The notes under the pieces are model-generated. The model had not been told where the DNA came from. It made no database searches and saw nothing but the letters and a program-made list of their open reading frames with translations. From contig JARGSG010000013.1 in the NCBI GenBank assembly GCA_030374805.1, forward strand, positions 682,001 to 746,000: 64,000 bases of DNA, written 5' to 3'. This DNA comes from Gracilaria gracilis (Eukaryota; Rhodophyta; Florideophyceae; Gracilariales; Gracilariaceae). Shown one piece after another: positions 53,229-63,379 of the stretch (positions are counted from its first letter, which is position 1; the number at the start of each line of letters is the position of its first letter). The translations under genes and the position numbers were made by a program.

Positions 53229-55614
53229 ATGCCCGAAGCGGTTCACTCCGCATCCAACTCTACGCACGCGATGGCACCGAACCCGGGCTGCTCTGGTACA
53301 CCGTCGACACCCTTCCGTTCGGTCCCGCTACCAGGTCAGAAGTGTGATCACCGTTTCTTTCGCAGTTTTACCGCTCCTAGCCGGAGGAATCAGTTCCCGC
53401 TATCTGTCTCGGAATACGCCCAGAAGGGATTTCTCGACAGCGAGCATTTCGCGTCGATTTCGACGGCACTACCGATGCGGGATATGGCGATTCGCAATCC
53501 GAAACGGACAAGCCTCGAAGCTTGGCAAGCCCGCTGAAACTACCGGCCTGGTGTGACTGGACGGAAGGACGAAGAGACGTATGGGCAAAGCGCAATGTTG
53601 TATCTGCGCTGTCCACAGGAGAATTCTTATCAGGACGCATTGCAGCGCTTGTTCCATCGTTGCTTGTCCGAATCGGGCTTTCCCGAGAAGAATATGAATC
53701 CGCTTGGACTGGTGATGTTCGAACCGCAGTACGATAAGCTGTACTGGCTGTACCGTCAACGGTGGGGAAGTAACGCCAATACAAAGGCAAGAATTCGGGC
53801 GTCGCACGGGTTCCTGTACAGTTGGCATAACGTCGTGTTCTTCGACATTCCTACTCATCGCCGATCGGACTTGTACTGCTGCACGAACGGAGTGTGTACC
53901 AGCCTCGATGTGTCCCACAACCTATCCGTGCCGACTCCGTACGTGTTGGAATACCATTCGGAGGAGCTCCTCAAAGGTTCACCCATACAGGGTGTCCTCC
54001 GTCAAGTCGTGTATGCCAAATGGGCGGTGTTTGACTTCAAGGGCGTTTCTCCAGGCGGCCCACGAAGAAATCGAGGTCTTCACACATGCGGCAGACGATC
54101 GTTTGTACCATTAGAATGGTCGAACCAAGTACGGGCGGTTGTTTCCGATGCCGTACAAATTGGTATGTATCCTGGCCGATATGGGACTCCAAAACGTTCT
54201 CCGTGGCACCGTTTTCCCTCCGCAAGTCGGCGAGAAACTGCTGCAGTACTCGTTGGAGACCGATTGGGATAACATCTTGGGGTTCTTGTGGTACGACTAC
54301 TACTCCGATACGTTCCTGGCAATGTCTTCGACCGGTTCGGTAGCGAATTTGATCACTCGTGTCCTGAAGGGTGCAGAGAGTCTTCCCCCATGGCTCTTCA
54401 AAACCGTTCCGGACTTCTTTGCGCACAGATTCATGGCGCAGAACTTCGAGGACATAGCGCCACTTCCGACTCCAATGGTTACCCCCATTGAGGCAAAGAC
54501 CGTCGTGGAGGCAGGAGTACAGGCAGGATCCGGTCGGAAGTCTTGTGACAATTCCGGGTTCGCCATTGAGGACAGCGCCAGTCCGCACTCGGACGGTGAT
54601 ACGCACAAGGCCTTCGTCGCTCTCCGTGCGGCTTGTATTCCGTTCGAAGAAGAGAAGCCTGCGACGCTTGACGATGCCCTGTTGGCGGCCCGAGCATGGA
54701 TGCGCCATGCGGTCAACGCCGAGACTGCTCTCCGAAAGCAAACTCAGGCGCAGCTTAACCTGCTTGGTTACCTCCGGGCCCACTCCCTGTTGGTCCTGGC
54801 GTCTTACGAGAAGTACGTGACGGCTGGTCGGGGTATCACACCAGGTGTGGATGGAACGCCGATGTGGACGTTCGTGCCGCCATTGGAGGAGTTGGTGACC
54901 AAGATCTATGAGAGCGTAGCGCGGCAGGCTGATGCGGAGCGCATTGTCGACCACATCGTTAAGAACAAGCACCAGGCGGCGAAGTCTTTCTTCAAGGGCT
55001 TCGAGCTGATTGCGTCCAATGTTCCGTCCACGGACGATCCCGAAGATGAAGGTCCATCCGGTGACGGTGCAGGGCCGAGCGGTACGAACGCGGCTCCTGA
55101 AGAAGAGACTCCGCAAAAGGAGGTGACGCCGGCGGTCGAGGATGGTACCATGTCATTCCCGGGTGGAGATCAAGAAAGAACGAAGACCCTCACGGTTGGA
55201 GAGGACCTCATAGAGCCGGCGCCTGCACCCGCGAGCCCATCGGGCAGTAAGTCGGGTGGGAAGAAGAAGGTCGTGGCCACTTCACCGTGGCCTGGGACCA
55301 GCTCGGCGTTCCGGCTGATAAAGACCAGTTCGGGCTCGCGTGGTGTTTCCACTGCGGGGCGCGGTACCTCTCCGTGGTTTCCTCGTGGGCGCGGTTTTAC
55401 GAAATCCGGTTTGAAGAAAAATACTTGGTTGACCGTGCGTACTTGTAGCTTCTTTCTCCTGAGTAACCTTGTGATTGTTTGTGATGACCTGTGGGCCAAT
55501 AGCGTGTCATTCTGCATGCGTCGTTGTCGAAAAAGGCGGCGTTTTGTAAAAATCGAAAAGGAATTGACCAATAGACGTACGTTGGTGGCGGTTTGCCACC
55601 CAACGCGAACCTAG
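53229..55614 (+). pseudogene. Antisense gene of a chromovirus, copy 2 (most complete)
   Basis: About 795 codons: frame 53229-54040 with TGA at 53535-53537, a one-base shift near 54045, TAG at 54112-54114, then open to TAG at 55612-55614. Conserved order: FRSVPLP, HNVVFFDIP, NLSVPTPYVLEYH, VYAKWAVFDFKG, an aromatic FPMPYKLV block, DWDNILGFLWYDYYSD, a helical Ala/Leu-rich region (54620-55000), an acidic Pro/Glu/Ser linker and a basic Gly/Arg-rich tail (TAGRGTSPWFPRGRGF). It lies antisense to pol and its end is only 89 bp from the chromodomain stop on the other strand. The RG-rich tail would suit nucleic-acid binding. No known domain is recognised; capsid-like or silencing-related roles are speculation. 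Confidence 0.65.
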
Positions 55615-55703
55615 TGATGGCGCCTTTCGGTGTCCCGCAACGGCTCACCGCTTGTGTGCCAGTAAGTACGATCTCGGACCTCCGATCCGCCCTTCCACCT
55701 CCT

Positions 55704-55895
55704 TAAATCGTCGCCGATACCGAAACGTCTTGGCGACGCCAATAGCGGGCGATCAAGTGTTGGGGGATGTGATCAGGCGGTTCGAAAGTATCCTGATCGG
55801 TGCGGTATCCATGCTACCTTACGCGGTATTCTGGTCCGTTCGGGGTGTCGTGATGGTCGAAGACGCGCTCCACCACGCTCGGAACTGTTCCGGGC
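55704..55895 (-). pseudogene. Integrase chromodomain of the full-length element
   Basis: Minus strand: VPSVVERVFDHHD, GPEYRVR, then TAG (55814-55816) exactly where the conserved Trp belongs, then HGYRTDQDTFEP and HIPQHLIARYWRR, ending at TAA 55704-55706. TGG to TAG is the simplest explanation. It is a textbook chromodomain apart from that stop. Confidence 0.85.
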
Positions 55896-56115
55896 GGTGA
55901 GCTATGTTGGTCGTCGACGGGTTTGTTTGCATATGGTCCTTCAGGGTCGGCAGCTACTGTGCCGCGTGTCCGTTTGGAAGTAACCGGTGTTGTTGTTGAC
56001 CGTTCGGTTGAGGATTTTGAAACTCTCTCAATACTGACGTTGTTGTGAATACCGTCTTGGTTTAGAGTGAGAGTAGCTTCCGTTGCGGATACAACCTTAA
56101 ACGGGCCAGCTGTCT

Positions 56116-57732
56116 TCAGTAATAGCTCAAATACGTATGTTCTTGATCTGTAAGGTCCTCCTCCGTGTTCTTGTAATCAGGGTGGTCAATGAACACTTCT
56201 TCTCCTGGTGTAAAGCTCGCCGTATACCGTACGGACTTATCGAAGGTTTTCTTATAGCTCTGTTGGCTGGTGGTCAACTTAGTCCGTGCGGTCTGCTGCG
56301 TGGCCTGTAGGAGTTTGAGATTGTAGCGTTTCAACCGAGCGGCAGTGGGCTGCGTAGGCCTCGTTTGGTTCAAGGACGTACTGGGCTCATCGAGAAGAGC
56401 GCTCGATGGCTTACGCGTTAGTGCGAGTTCGAACGGTGCGGTACCGAGAGATCGATGGACCTGTAGGTTGTAGCCGTACGTAAGAGGTTGCACGTACGCG
56501 TGCCAAGTGTTCTGATGATCTGCGAAGTAGTGTCGCAGTCTCTCTACAAGCGTTTTGTTGAACCCTTCGGCCTGATCATTCGTCTGAGCATGATACGCGG
56601 TTGTCAGTACGTGTTTGGTTCCCAACGTGGTGCACACAGTATCGAAGAACTTAGAGACGAATTGAGTTCCGTTCTCGGTTAGGAAGTAGTTGGGAACTAC
56701 GTACGGATAAACCCAGTTCTCCAGAAAGGCCTTCGCCACACGGATGTCCGTCGCGACAAATTCCAGCGGGCAGGTGGCGGGGAACAGCTTCAACAGCTTC
56801 TGCGATTTGAGTTGTGTTACCTTTGTAGCCGAGCATGCGCGACAGTCCCGTACGGTCTTGAATACGTCGTTGGCAATATGAGGCCAGTAAAAGTCGCGAC
56901 GGAGGCTTTCATACATCCGAGTGGAGCCCGGATGGCTTACCAGACGGGGATAGTGTGCCGAGCAGAGGACGCATGCCTGCAGTGATGCCGGTACGACCTT
57001 CTGGATGGCACCGTCCAGTAGGGCTTTGGGCACCATAAGTCCGTTTCGGTCAATGTCGAACAGAGTGACACCGTTGCAGATGTCTTTCCATACGGACTCG
57101 CAGAGTGGGTCATCTGCTTGACGTCGCACCAGCTCTTCGACCGTGACCGGAACGATATTGGTTCCCTCCGAGGCGACAGCGAGTACCTCGGGGATGCCAG
57201 CAGACTTCCGTTCGGGCGTTGGCCAGTCGACGCAGACGTCGCTGTACTCATCACCGTTAACGGTAATGATAGTGATGAGATAGCCATCGTCCGTACGGTC
57301 ATTCACTAGCAAGCCGGGGACCTCTTCGTCCAATGGGGCATCCTCTTCCCCATCCGTCCGAATCCGAGAAAGAGCATCGGCCGCTTGGTGTTTGATACCC
57401 GGACGGTGGAAGACATCGAAGTCGTACTCCATTAGACGCAACCCCCATCTAGCTAGTCGTCCTGATGCGTGCACAAGGTTCAGTATCCACCTCAAAGAGT
57501 GGTGATCCGTTACGACTGTGAACCTCTGACCTTCCAGGTATGAACGAAGGTGCAGTATGGCCCAGACGACCGCAAAGCTTTCCCGTTCCATGGCTGAGTA
57601 TTGCCGTTCGGTCTTGGATAGAGAGCGGCTCCAGTAACCGATTGGCAGTAAGCCTCCGTCCAGTTGCTTCTGTAGCAGAGCCTATACTACCTGTCGGTTG
57701 CATGCGTTCGTATCCAGAACGTACGACTACCC
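56116..57732 (-). pseudogene. RNase H and integrase of the full-length chromovirus
   Basis: RNase H begins near 57732 (VLDTNAC) and is broken by TAG at 57682-57684. It continues as YWSRSLSKTERQYSAMERE and VVTDHHSLRW, then GIKHQAADALSRI. The integrase zinc region keeps HYPRLVSHPGSTRMY and CRAC. The core is damaged: after FVATDI about 35 residues are missing and the text resumes at VAKAFLENWVYPY (near 56745), so the segment after the first catalytic Asp is deleted. LTENGTQF again has Glu for the second catalytic Asp, and DQAEGFNK holds the final Glu. The 491-codon frame (57591-56116) is otherwise open. Confidence 0.85.
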
Positions 57733-58610
57733 TTAACGGGGAATGGCCAAAATGGGCGGACGTATCAGTCTCTGACGTAGCTCGTCAAAGGCTTCGTATT
57801 CCGTTTCGGTCAATGTCTCGAACTTCGTGAGTTGCCCCTTCTCCAGCTTGCGGTTTAACGGAGCCCCAATTCGGGCGAGGCTCGCAACGAACCGGCGGAA
57901 GACATTACAGAGCCCCAAGAACGATCGAAGCTCTGTCTGGGACATAGGTGGTTTAGCCTGCTTGATAGCGTTCTGTGTCTTAAGAGACACTTGAGGATTT
58001 CGCGGTCGGATAACGTGGCCTAGATAGTCCACCGTGCAACTGAAAAAGTAGCACTTGTCCAGTCGGAGAGCAACAACAGCCAGACGGAGCATATGAAGTA
58101 TGGTCTGCACATGGTCGTAATGCTCTTCAACCGTTCGGGAATAGATGATTACATCATCAAGATACACCAATGTGTACTGCCATTTCATCCGTGAAAGGAT
58201 GATATCGAGAGCATGCTGGAAAGTAGCCGATGCGTTCTTGAGTCCGAATGGCATTCTACGATAAAGTACAGTCCCATGTGCGACGTGAACGTCGTTTTGT
58301 CCCGGTCGGCTTCATCCATTTCGGTCTGCCAATAACCACTGTTGGCGTCCAAAGTTGAAAACATTTGTGCATCTCCTAAAGAGTCGATGCATTCGTCCAT
58401 ACAGGGTAGTGGGTACGCGTTCCTTACGGTCATAGCATTCAGTCGGCGGTAGTAGACGCAGGAGCAAAGGCTTCCGCCTTTCTTGAGTGCAAATACGACC
58501 GGACTGGCCCATTCTGCCCATGAAGGTTCTATGACACCCGCAGTGAGCTGCTTTGTTACCTCCTTGCGTTCGAGTTCTCTCCTAGTGGGTCCAGCACGGT
58601 TCGGCATCTG
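57733..58610 (-). pseudogene. Reverse transcriptase of the full-length chromovirus
   Basis: From 58607: AGVIEPSWAEWASPVVF, YYRRLNAMTV, STLDANSGYWQ with its catalytic Asp, and DKTTFTSH. A frameshift near 58260 then leads to MPFGLKNASATFQHALDIIL, YLDDVIIYSRT (catalytic pair) and LRSFLGLCNVFRRFV in the next frame (58254-57733). Standard Ty3/gypsy RT order. One indel separates it from an intact domain. Confidence 0.88.
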
Positions 58611-59053
58611 GAATATGGGCTCAGTGCCTGGTTCCAGATGGATGCGGTGATTCGCTGCTGCAATCGTTCCGAGATGGCCGTCTTACATGTCGACAAACGG
58701 TCGAAGTAGCTCAATGACTTTATCTCGTTCGGAAACATACTCAGGACTGATCTGTACCTTGCTGGACCATTCGTTTTTATATTTCCGTACGGTTTCTTGC
58801 TCCTGTTCGTATCCTTTTATTCACGTTCGGAATTAATCTCCGAAGTCGAAACGTGTTCCTCTTCTTTTGACTCGTCGCTCCGCGACGATGGTTGCGGAGT
58901 AATGAGCGCTACAGAAGATGGAAGGGCAAGTCCGATAACGGTGTTCTTTTACAGTCGAACCGAGCGGTCAGAAAAGTTCGCTACGCGAACGAAAAAGGGT
59001 ACGTCCGGTCGGAGGTCCATAACCCCATCCGCAAGGAGTGTGAGTTCAAGCGT

Positions 59054-59596
59054 TTATCCCTTACGGTGATGAAACTGTAGAAAGACCAAGCCGGAAGTTT
59101 TGGTAGTTACCAAGACGTTCGTTTCCGACATTGGGGGTAGAACAACCGGACGGGCAACGTGTATCTTATTAGATGGGGTTTCCCGTTCGGGTTCTGGTTC
59201 CGGCGCGAAAGGTGCATTTGGTCCGTAGGCAGAAGACTGTATAGACACCGTTTTGGAGTGACGTAGGAGTATGGTCTGTCTCGGTGGTAGTATTGCCAAG
59301 ACGTACTTGTCAATAAAGGAAGTACCGAGTAGTACGCTGGTGGAGAGGTTAGAAACCACCAAGAACTGTACTCGTACGTTGAGGTAACCGATTCGGACCA
59401 TAAGAAAGAGAACTCTCACGACATCCATGCGGTTCTTTGAGGCGTCCGTAATTCGGGGTCTTACGTCCGGTCGGAGTTTTGAGCGCAGTTTCGGAGGGAA
59501 ATGGCGTTCGTGAACCAGACAGGGTACGGCTCCGGTGTCAAGAACTCCCGTTAACGGATACATAAGTGCCGTATTCAGCCCAACCGACACGTGCAT
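59054..59596 (-). CDS. Retroelement aspartic protease
   Basis: GVLDTGAVPCLV carries the Asp-Thr-Gly-Ala active site, and SVLLGTSFIDKYV is the matching glycine-containing strand near the C-terminal side of the fold. It lies between Gag and RT on the minus strand, as in other gypsy elements, where it cleaves the polyprotein. The 180-codon frame is open. The link to RT (59053-58610) has several stops. Confidence 0.75.
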   Translation of the reverse strand: MHVSVGLNTALMYPLTGVLDTGAVPCLVHERHFPPKLRSKLRPDVRPRITDASKNRMDVVRVLFLMVRIGYLNVRVQFLVVSNLSTSVLLGTSFIDKYVLAILPPRQTILLRHSKTVSIQSSAYGPNAPFAPEPEPERETPSNKIHVARPVVLPPMSETNVLVTTKTSGLVFLQFHHRKG

Positions 59597-59832
59597 CTTG
59601 GAGTTCGCGCTGGAGAAGAGGACCGTTTCGTATTCTATATCCGTATCGGTCAGGTCAAATGTCAGGACAGGGGACTCCCCTCGGATGGAGTCCGTTCTGT
59701 CTGTCTCTGACGGGGCGAGGCTAGGCCTCTATGAAGAAGGCGATGCCTCTAAGCTTCCTCACGGTCGTTTTCCTAGTCAGAAGCAGGATTCTCGACCAGC
59801 ATAACGTCTAGTGTCGATCTTGGTGAGTACGT

Positions 59833-60963
59833 CTAGCGAGACTTTCCGCCTTGCCGATATCCTACGTTCTCCCTCGTGGTATCAGGTTTCCGTCCGGTCC
59901 TGTAGGCAATATAATAGCCTTCCTCATGGCGTTGCTGATAATTAGCTTCACGTATGGCCAACAGCTTTTTCTTCAGGTCTGGTGGGAGCAACTGAAAGCA
60001 GTTGGGTTCCCGTGAGAGACAGATCCAACACGGTCTAAGCGGCGCCTGCTCTTGAAGTTGTTGCATCCGGGAGCTGGCAGGCCTGGGGTAAGACCGAACG
60101 GACTGAGCCGGCGTTGAAGCCGAGGGCATAGACGACGCGCGGGTTAACGCGAGTACATGTTCCTCGTCTTCATCCGATACGGAATAGGTCGCTTCCGACG
60201 GGGTATCGATACTGTAAACCTTCCGAGCGGTACGAGAGGATCCTTTCCCAGCGGTTGGTTTTTGAGTATCGAACCGAACGGACTGTCGACGTGAGGCACG
60301 ATGGGTGTGTCCGTATGACTCCGCGTAATGGGCAAGTGCATCATATTCGATATTGGGATGCGAGGTGAGGGAATTCCTCACCTTTGACCATATGGCGGCA
60401 AGGAGACCTTCAACGAAGATTTCCTTCAAATTCCGATCGGTAAAAACGTTCCCAGAGCGGAGCATCTTCGTCCAGAGTTTTGGGGCGAATTCCGTTTCGG
60501 AAATGCCACACGCTTGGCGGTAGAGGGTGACTTCCGGGGCCACGTCGGCATTGACCTCATCCGTTGCGTACGTGGTCAACAGGAAGTTGACTACCTCTTC
60601 GTACGTATGGAGAGACTCATCGCGAGTACGGTCGACAGCGCCAGACTCAACTTCGAGCCGTGACTGAACCAGAGCGTGCGCCGGTCCAGTCAGGTAAAAT
60701 TGGAAACACCTGAGTGCGGACCCCTCAGTGAGTCCGTTATGGCCGCAAGCGGTTTTAAACCGCTGCAAAAAATTGATAACCGATATCGGATCTGCTCCGG
60801 AAAAGGAATGACCCTTCATCTGGACATTCAATTTCTTTTGGTAGCGCGCAAACTTGCATGTCACCCGCGAATTGTAAGTTTGGCTCTTTCTCAGCAACCT
60901 GAACGTACGGTAGTCCACCACTTTGGCGAACTTTTCGTTCAAGGGCCTTATGCCTTTCGGCAT
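59833..60963 (-). CDS. Gag of the full-length chromovirus
   Basis: A 376-codon frame with a retrotransposon-gag core: SVINFLQRFKTACGHNGLTE, LRCFQFYLTGPAHALVQSRL and a helical region ending NIEYDALAHYAESYG. An acidic SVSDEDEEHV stretch and CWICLSREPNCFQ follow. Only part of a nucleocapsid knuckle is visible (CxxC without a clear His-Cys). Gag would form the particle shell. The same frame extends upstream through TGA (61027) and TAA (61066) into an Arg/Ser-rich segment at 61069-61266, so the true N-terminus is further right. Confidence 0.75.
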   Translation of the reverse strand: MPKGIRPLNEKFAKVVDYRTFRLLRKSQTYNSRVTCKFARYQKKLNVQMKGHSFSGADPISVINFLQRFKTACGHNGLTEGSALRCFQFYLTGPAHALVQSRLEVESGAVDRTRDESLHTYEEVVNFLLTTYATDEVNADVAPEVTLYRQACGISETEFAPKLWTKMLRSGNVFTDRNLKEIFVEGLLAAIWSKVRNSLTSHPNIEYDALAHYAESYGHTHRASRRQSVRFDTQKPTAGKGSSRTARKVYSIDTPSEATYSVSDEDEEHVLALTRASSMPSASTPAQSVRSYPRPASSRMQQLQEQAPLRPCWICLSREPNCFQLLPPDLKKKLLAIREANYQQRHEEGYYIAYRTGRKPDTTRENVGYRQGGKSR

Positions 60964-61989
60964 TAACCTGCCCGAACGGGAACGATACCGATCAGACTTC
61001 TCCCTCCGTCGAGGGCTGCAGGAGTGTCAGTCGACTTCCGAATCCGTGCGGTCGTCACCCGACGATTACTTCGAAGAGTCTGAGTCCGTTCTGGCTGATC
61101 GTCGCCTTCTCTGACCGCGGCGATTCTTCCGTTTACGAGGCGTGTCATCCGAATCGAAACTTCCGCTCGGTCTACCGCCTCTGCGGCGGCGATTCCTCCT
61201 CTCGTCGGAGGAATCTCCTGAGCTTCCGTTGGGATCGTTCTGCGGGTTGACTGGCGGGAGATGCACTCCAGCCGGATCCTTCGTCGGGCCGTTCTTCAGT
61301 TCCGGTCGGTGTTGCCTTTCGCCGCTAGCCGGTGCATTATCCGTACAGTCAATAAATGATTTGGGTGGGTGGGTCGGTAGCTGAGCTACCAGTACGGCCA
61401 GATACTGTTCAGAGCTGAAGTTGCAGGTTCCGAACGGTCTGTATTCAGGATATTCCTGACCATGTCCTGTACGATCGGTGGGATATTCTGCTGCAGAAGC
61501 GCCGGGATTCGGTTCTTGAGGTAGGTCTCCATGGCCCTGGCGACGTACACCTCAATTTCCGTTCGGAGACTCTGCAGGGCGTAGGGAGCGATCCCTGCCC
61601 AGAGTTCCCGTGCTGTGTTCCGTTCGGTAAGGTGTGGCGGCGCGGGGCCAGCTTCGCCCGGCGGCGTCTTTTTCGTTCCGGGAATTGAAGCGAGAGCAGT
61701 TGCATCGTCCTCGTTCCGTGCGGACTTTGACCTGTTACGTGCGGAGCCATCTCGGAGAATCCGTTCGGGCTCATCTGAAGGCGTGATGTAAGCTGTCGCG
61801 TTACTTCAGATGCTCTGGCGGCCAACCGAACCAGCATCCGAGGCGGCGCGAATTGCGACCGGTACGGACTTTGTGGGGTCTTTTTCGACCAAAAACCATT
61901 CACCCATTTCTCCGTGCGGACGATGACTCATACTGTACTTATCGGTTCCACGATCGGTTCTGCTACTCCGTACGGTCTCGAATTCTACT
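60964..61989 (-). pseudogene. Gag N-terminal extension and leader
   Basis: Minus-strand segments: an Arg/Ser/Asp-rich stretch (RRNRRRRGGRPSGS, near 61200) in the Gag frame, and other frames from 61903 that are basic and Gln/Pro-rich. Frame continuity is poor. This may be a matrix-like region or untranslated leader. Seven copies of CCGTTCGG-type octamers lie here (60972, 61430, 61559, 61620, 61761, 61968 and one with G, CCGTGCGG, near 61043). Confidence 0.45.
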
Positions 61990-62007
61990 TCTAAATCGGG
62001 AGACCAA
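61990..62007 (-). other. Candidate primer-binding site
   Basis: On the minus strand, just after the LTR end ...ACCACA, the sequence reads TTGGTCTCCCGATTTAGA. TGG one base after the LTR is the usual start of a tRNA 3'-end complement. The tRNA is not identified. Confidence 0.4.
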
Positions 62008-63379
62008 TGTGGTATAATGCTCAAAAAGGGAGAGAGTCCGAAGCGGTCTTAAGACGGGAGTGGCGGCGGCGTACAGTCGTGTGACTGTAATGAGTCCGAA
62101 CGGTGAAGGAGGGCCAAAGCATCGGGCAGTCGAAGGAAGAGTGGATGCTTGGTATCACCAAGCGCGTACAGGTGCGCGTAAAAGAGTACGAACGGTCTTA
62201 GAAACCTTAGTAGAATATACCATGTGGTCTATTGTGCGTGCAAACTAACGAAGAAGAACTTCGGCAGAAGATGCTTGTCGTTTACGGTTGGGGCCTCGGG
62301 AGATCCGAATTACAACTAAATATCGGGCGTGGGCCCCCTACTGACTACTGTAGTGCAATGCCTGCAAGCCGGAAAACACCAGAGAACGTCCGGATGTTTC
62401 TCTCACGAAGCAACCCAGCAATAGAGCCCTTCCAGGGATGACACGACTATGTCTGATGCGAGACCAAGGTCAAACCTTCACGAGCAGCGTAGGAAGGTGA
62501 GACAAGAAGGTACTCCGCGTGAGTGGCGTGTGTGTGTTGTCCTCCAAGGAGACAAAGTGTGCACAGTGTGGCGAGTGCGACGCGGTGTCAGCACAGGCCG
62601 CGGGTCGTGGGAAGCAACCCAAAAGAAAAGAGAAACAACGGGTGAGTCACGAGAGTGACCAAGGGAAAACGGCAAAGCCGGAGGACGCCTTATACAAGGG
62701 CGAACACGACAATAGTTGGTAAATACTTCCAGCGATGGGTTTGTTTAGGTGACGCAGGGGGATAGACAGTCTGTTAGCAACGGCGTATCCCTCCAGAGAG
62801 GAGTTGAGTACGGACGAAGGCGAAGAAGTCTAGGGCCAACCCTGGTTGGGGAGATTTAATGAGTGGCAGAACCTTGGTGCCCTGGCATTATATAGTGTGT
62901 AGAAACCTCCCTAAATTAGGCAAATACTAACTAATATACATCTAAAATACCAGCAATGCTGTGTCAAGCCTCCCTAGCAACCATACCTTACGTGTACCAG
63001 TCATACCCATATTGGGTTTGCAGACCGAGAGCGCGTGCACACGCTGCACAACGTGTACACTATGCACACCGCGTTGCGGCAGATAAATCGCTTGTAGCGG
63101 TGGTAAGCATCGCGGCACAAAAGCGGGAAAACGACTGAGTCGGTGAAGTATCCCCTGCAGGGCGTTGCACTACAACTACTGTACGATCGGTCTAATTTAG
63201 ATTGCCACTACCCAACCTGCATAAGTGTCCAACTTGTACGCAGTGCCAACCCGTCCGAAATTCGATCACTAGATCGTACACGTGGCAGTGCCACTAAACC
63301 GGCCCACCGTGCACTATCGCTTTGTAAGTGAACGGCCAATCGTATACACCGCGCACGAACTCGGGGCCACTAAACTACA
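62008..63379 (-). repeat. L2 LTR, 5' copy, split by solo L3 LTR
   Basis: 62008-62348 and 63180-63379 together make a 541-bp LTR (TGTAGTTTAGTG at 63379 to ACCACA at 62008 on the minus strand). The join is confirmed by the uninterrupted sequence in the 3' copy at 51860-51895. Between them sits the solo L3 LTR with its duplicated target. Confidence 0.8.
62349..63174 (-). mobile_element. Solo L3 LTR with 5-bp target duplication
   Basis: 826 bp with ends TGTAGTGCAATGCC and GGGCGTTGCACTACA, inverted terminal matches of 10 bp. ACTAC at 62344-62348 is repeated at 63175-63179, and the empty site ACTAC occurs once at 51869-51873 in the other L2 LTR. Homologous to 1512-2282. A 5-bp duplication is typical of gypsy integration; recombination between LTRs removed the internal part. 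Confidence 0.88.

Larger units (their letters stand above)
51695..63379 (-). mobile_element. Full-length chromovirus (Ty3/gypsy) with antisense gene and nested solo LTR
   Basis: Read on the minus strand: 5' LTR (63379-62008, interrupted by a solo L3 LTR), primer-site candidate, Gag, protease, RT, RNase H, integrase, chromodomain, an antisense gene on the plus strand, polypurine tract, 3' LTR (52079-51695, its outer ~157 bp lost). All genes carry stops, frameshifts or deletions, so the copy is inactive. The octamer CCGTTCGG and two relatives recur about 20 times across it. Confidence 0.8.
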
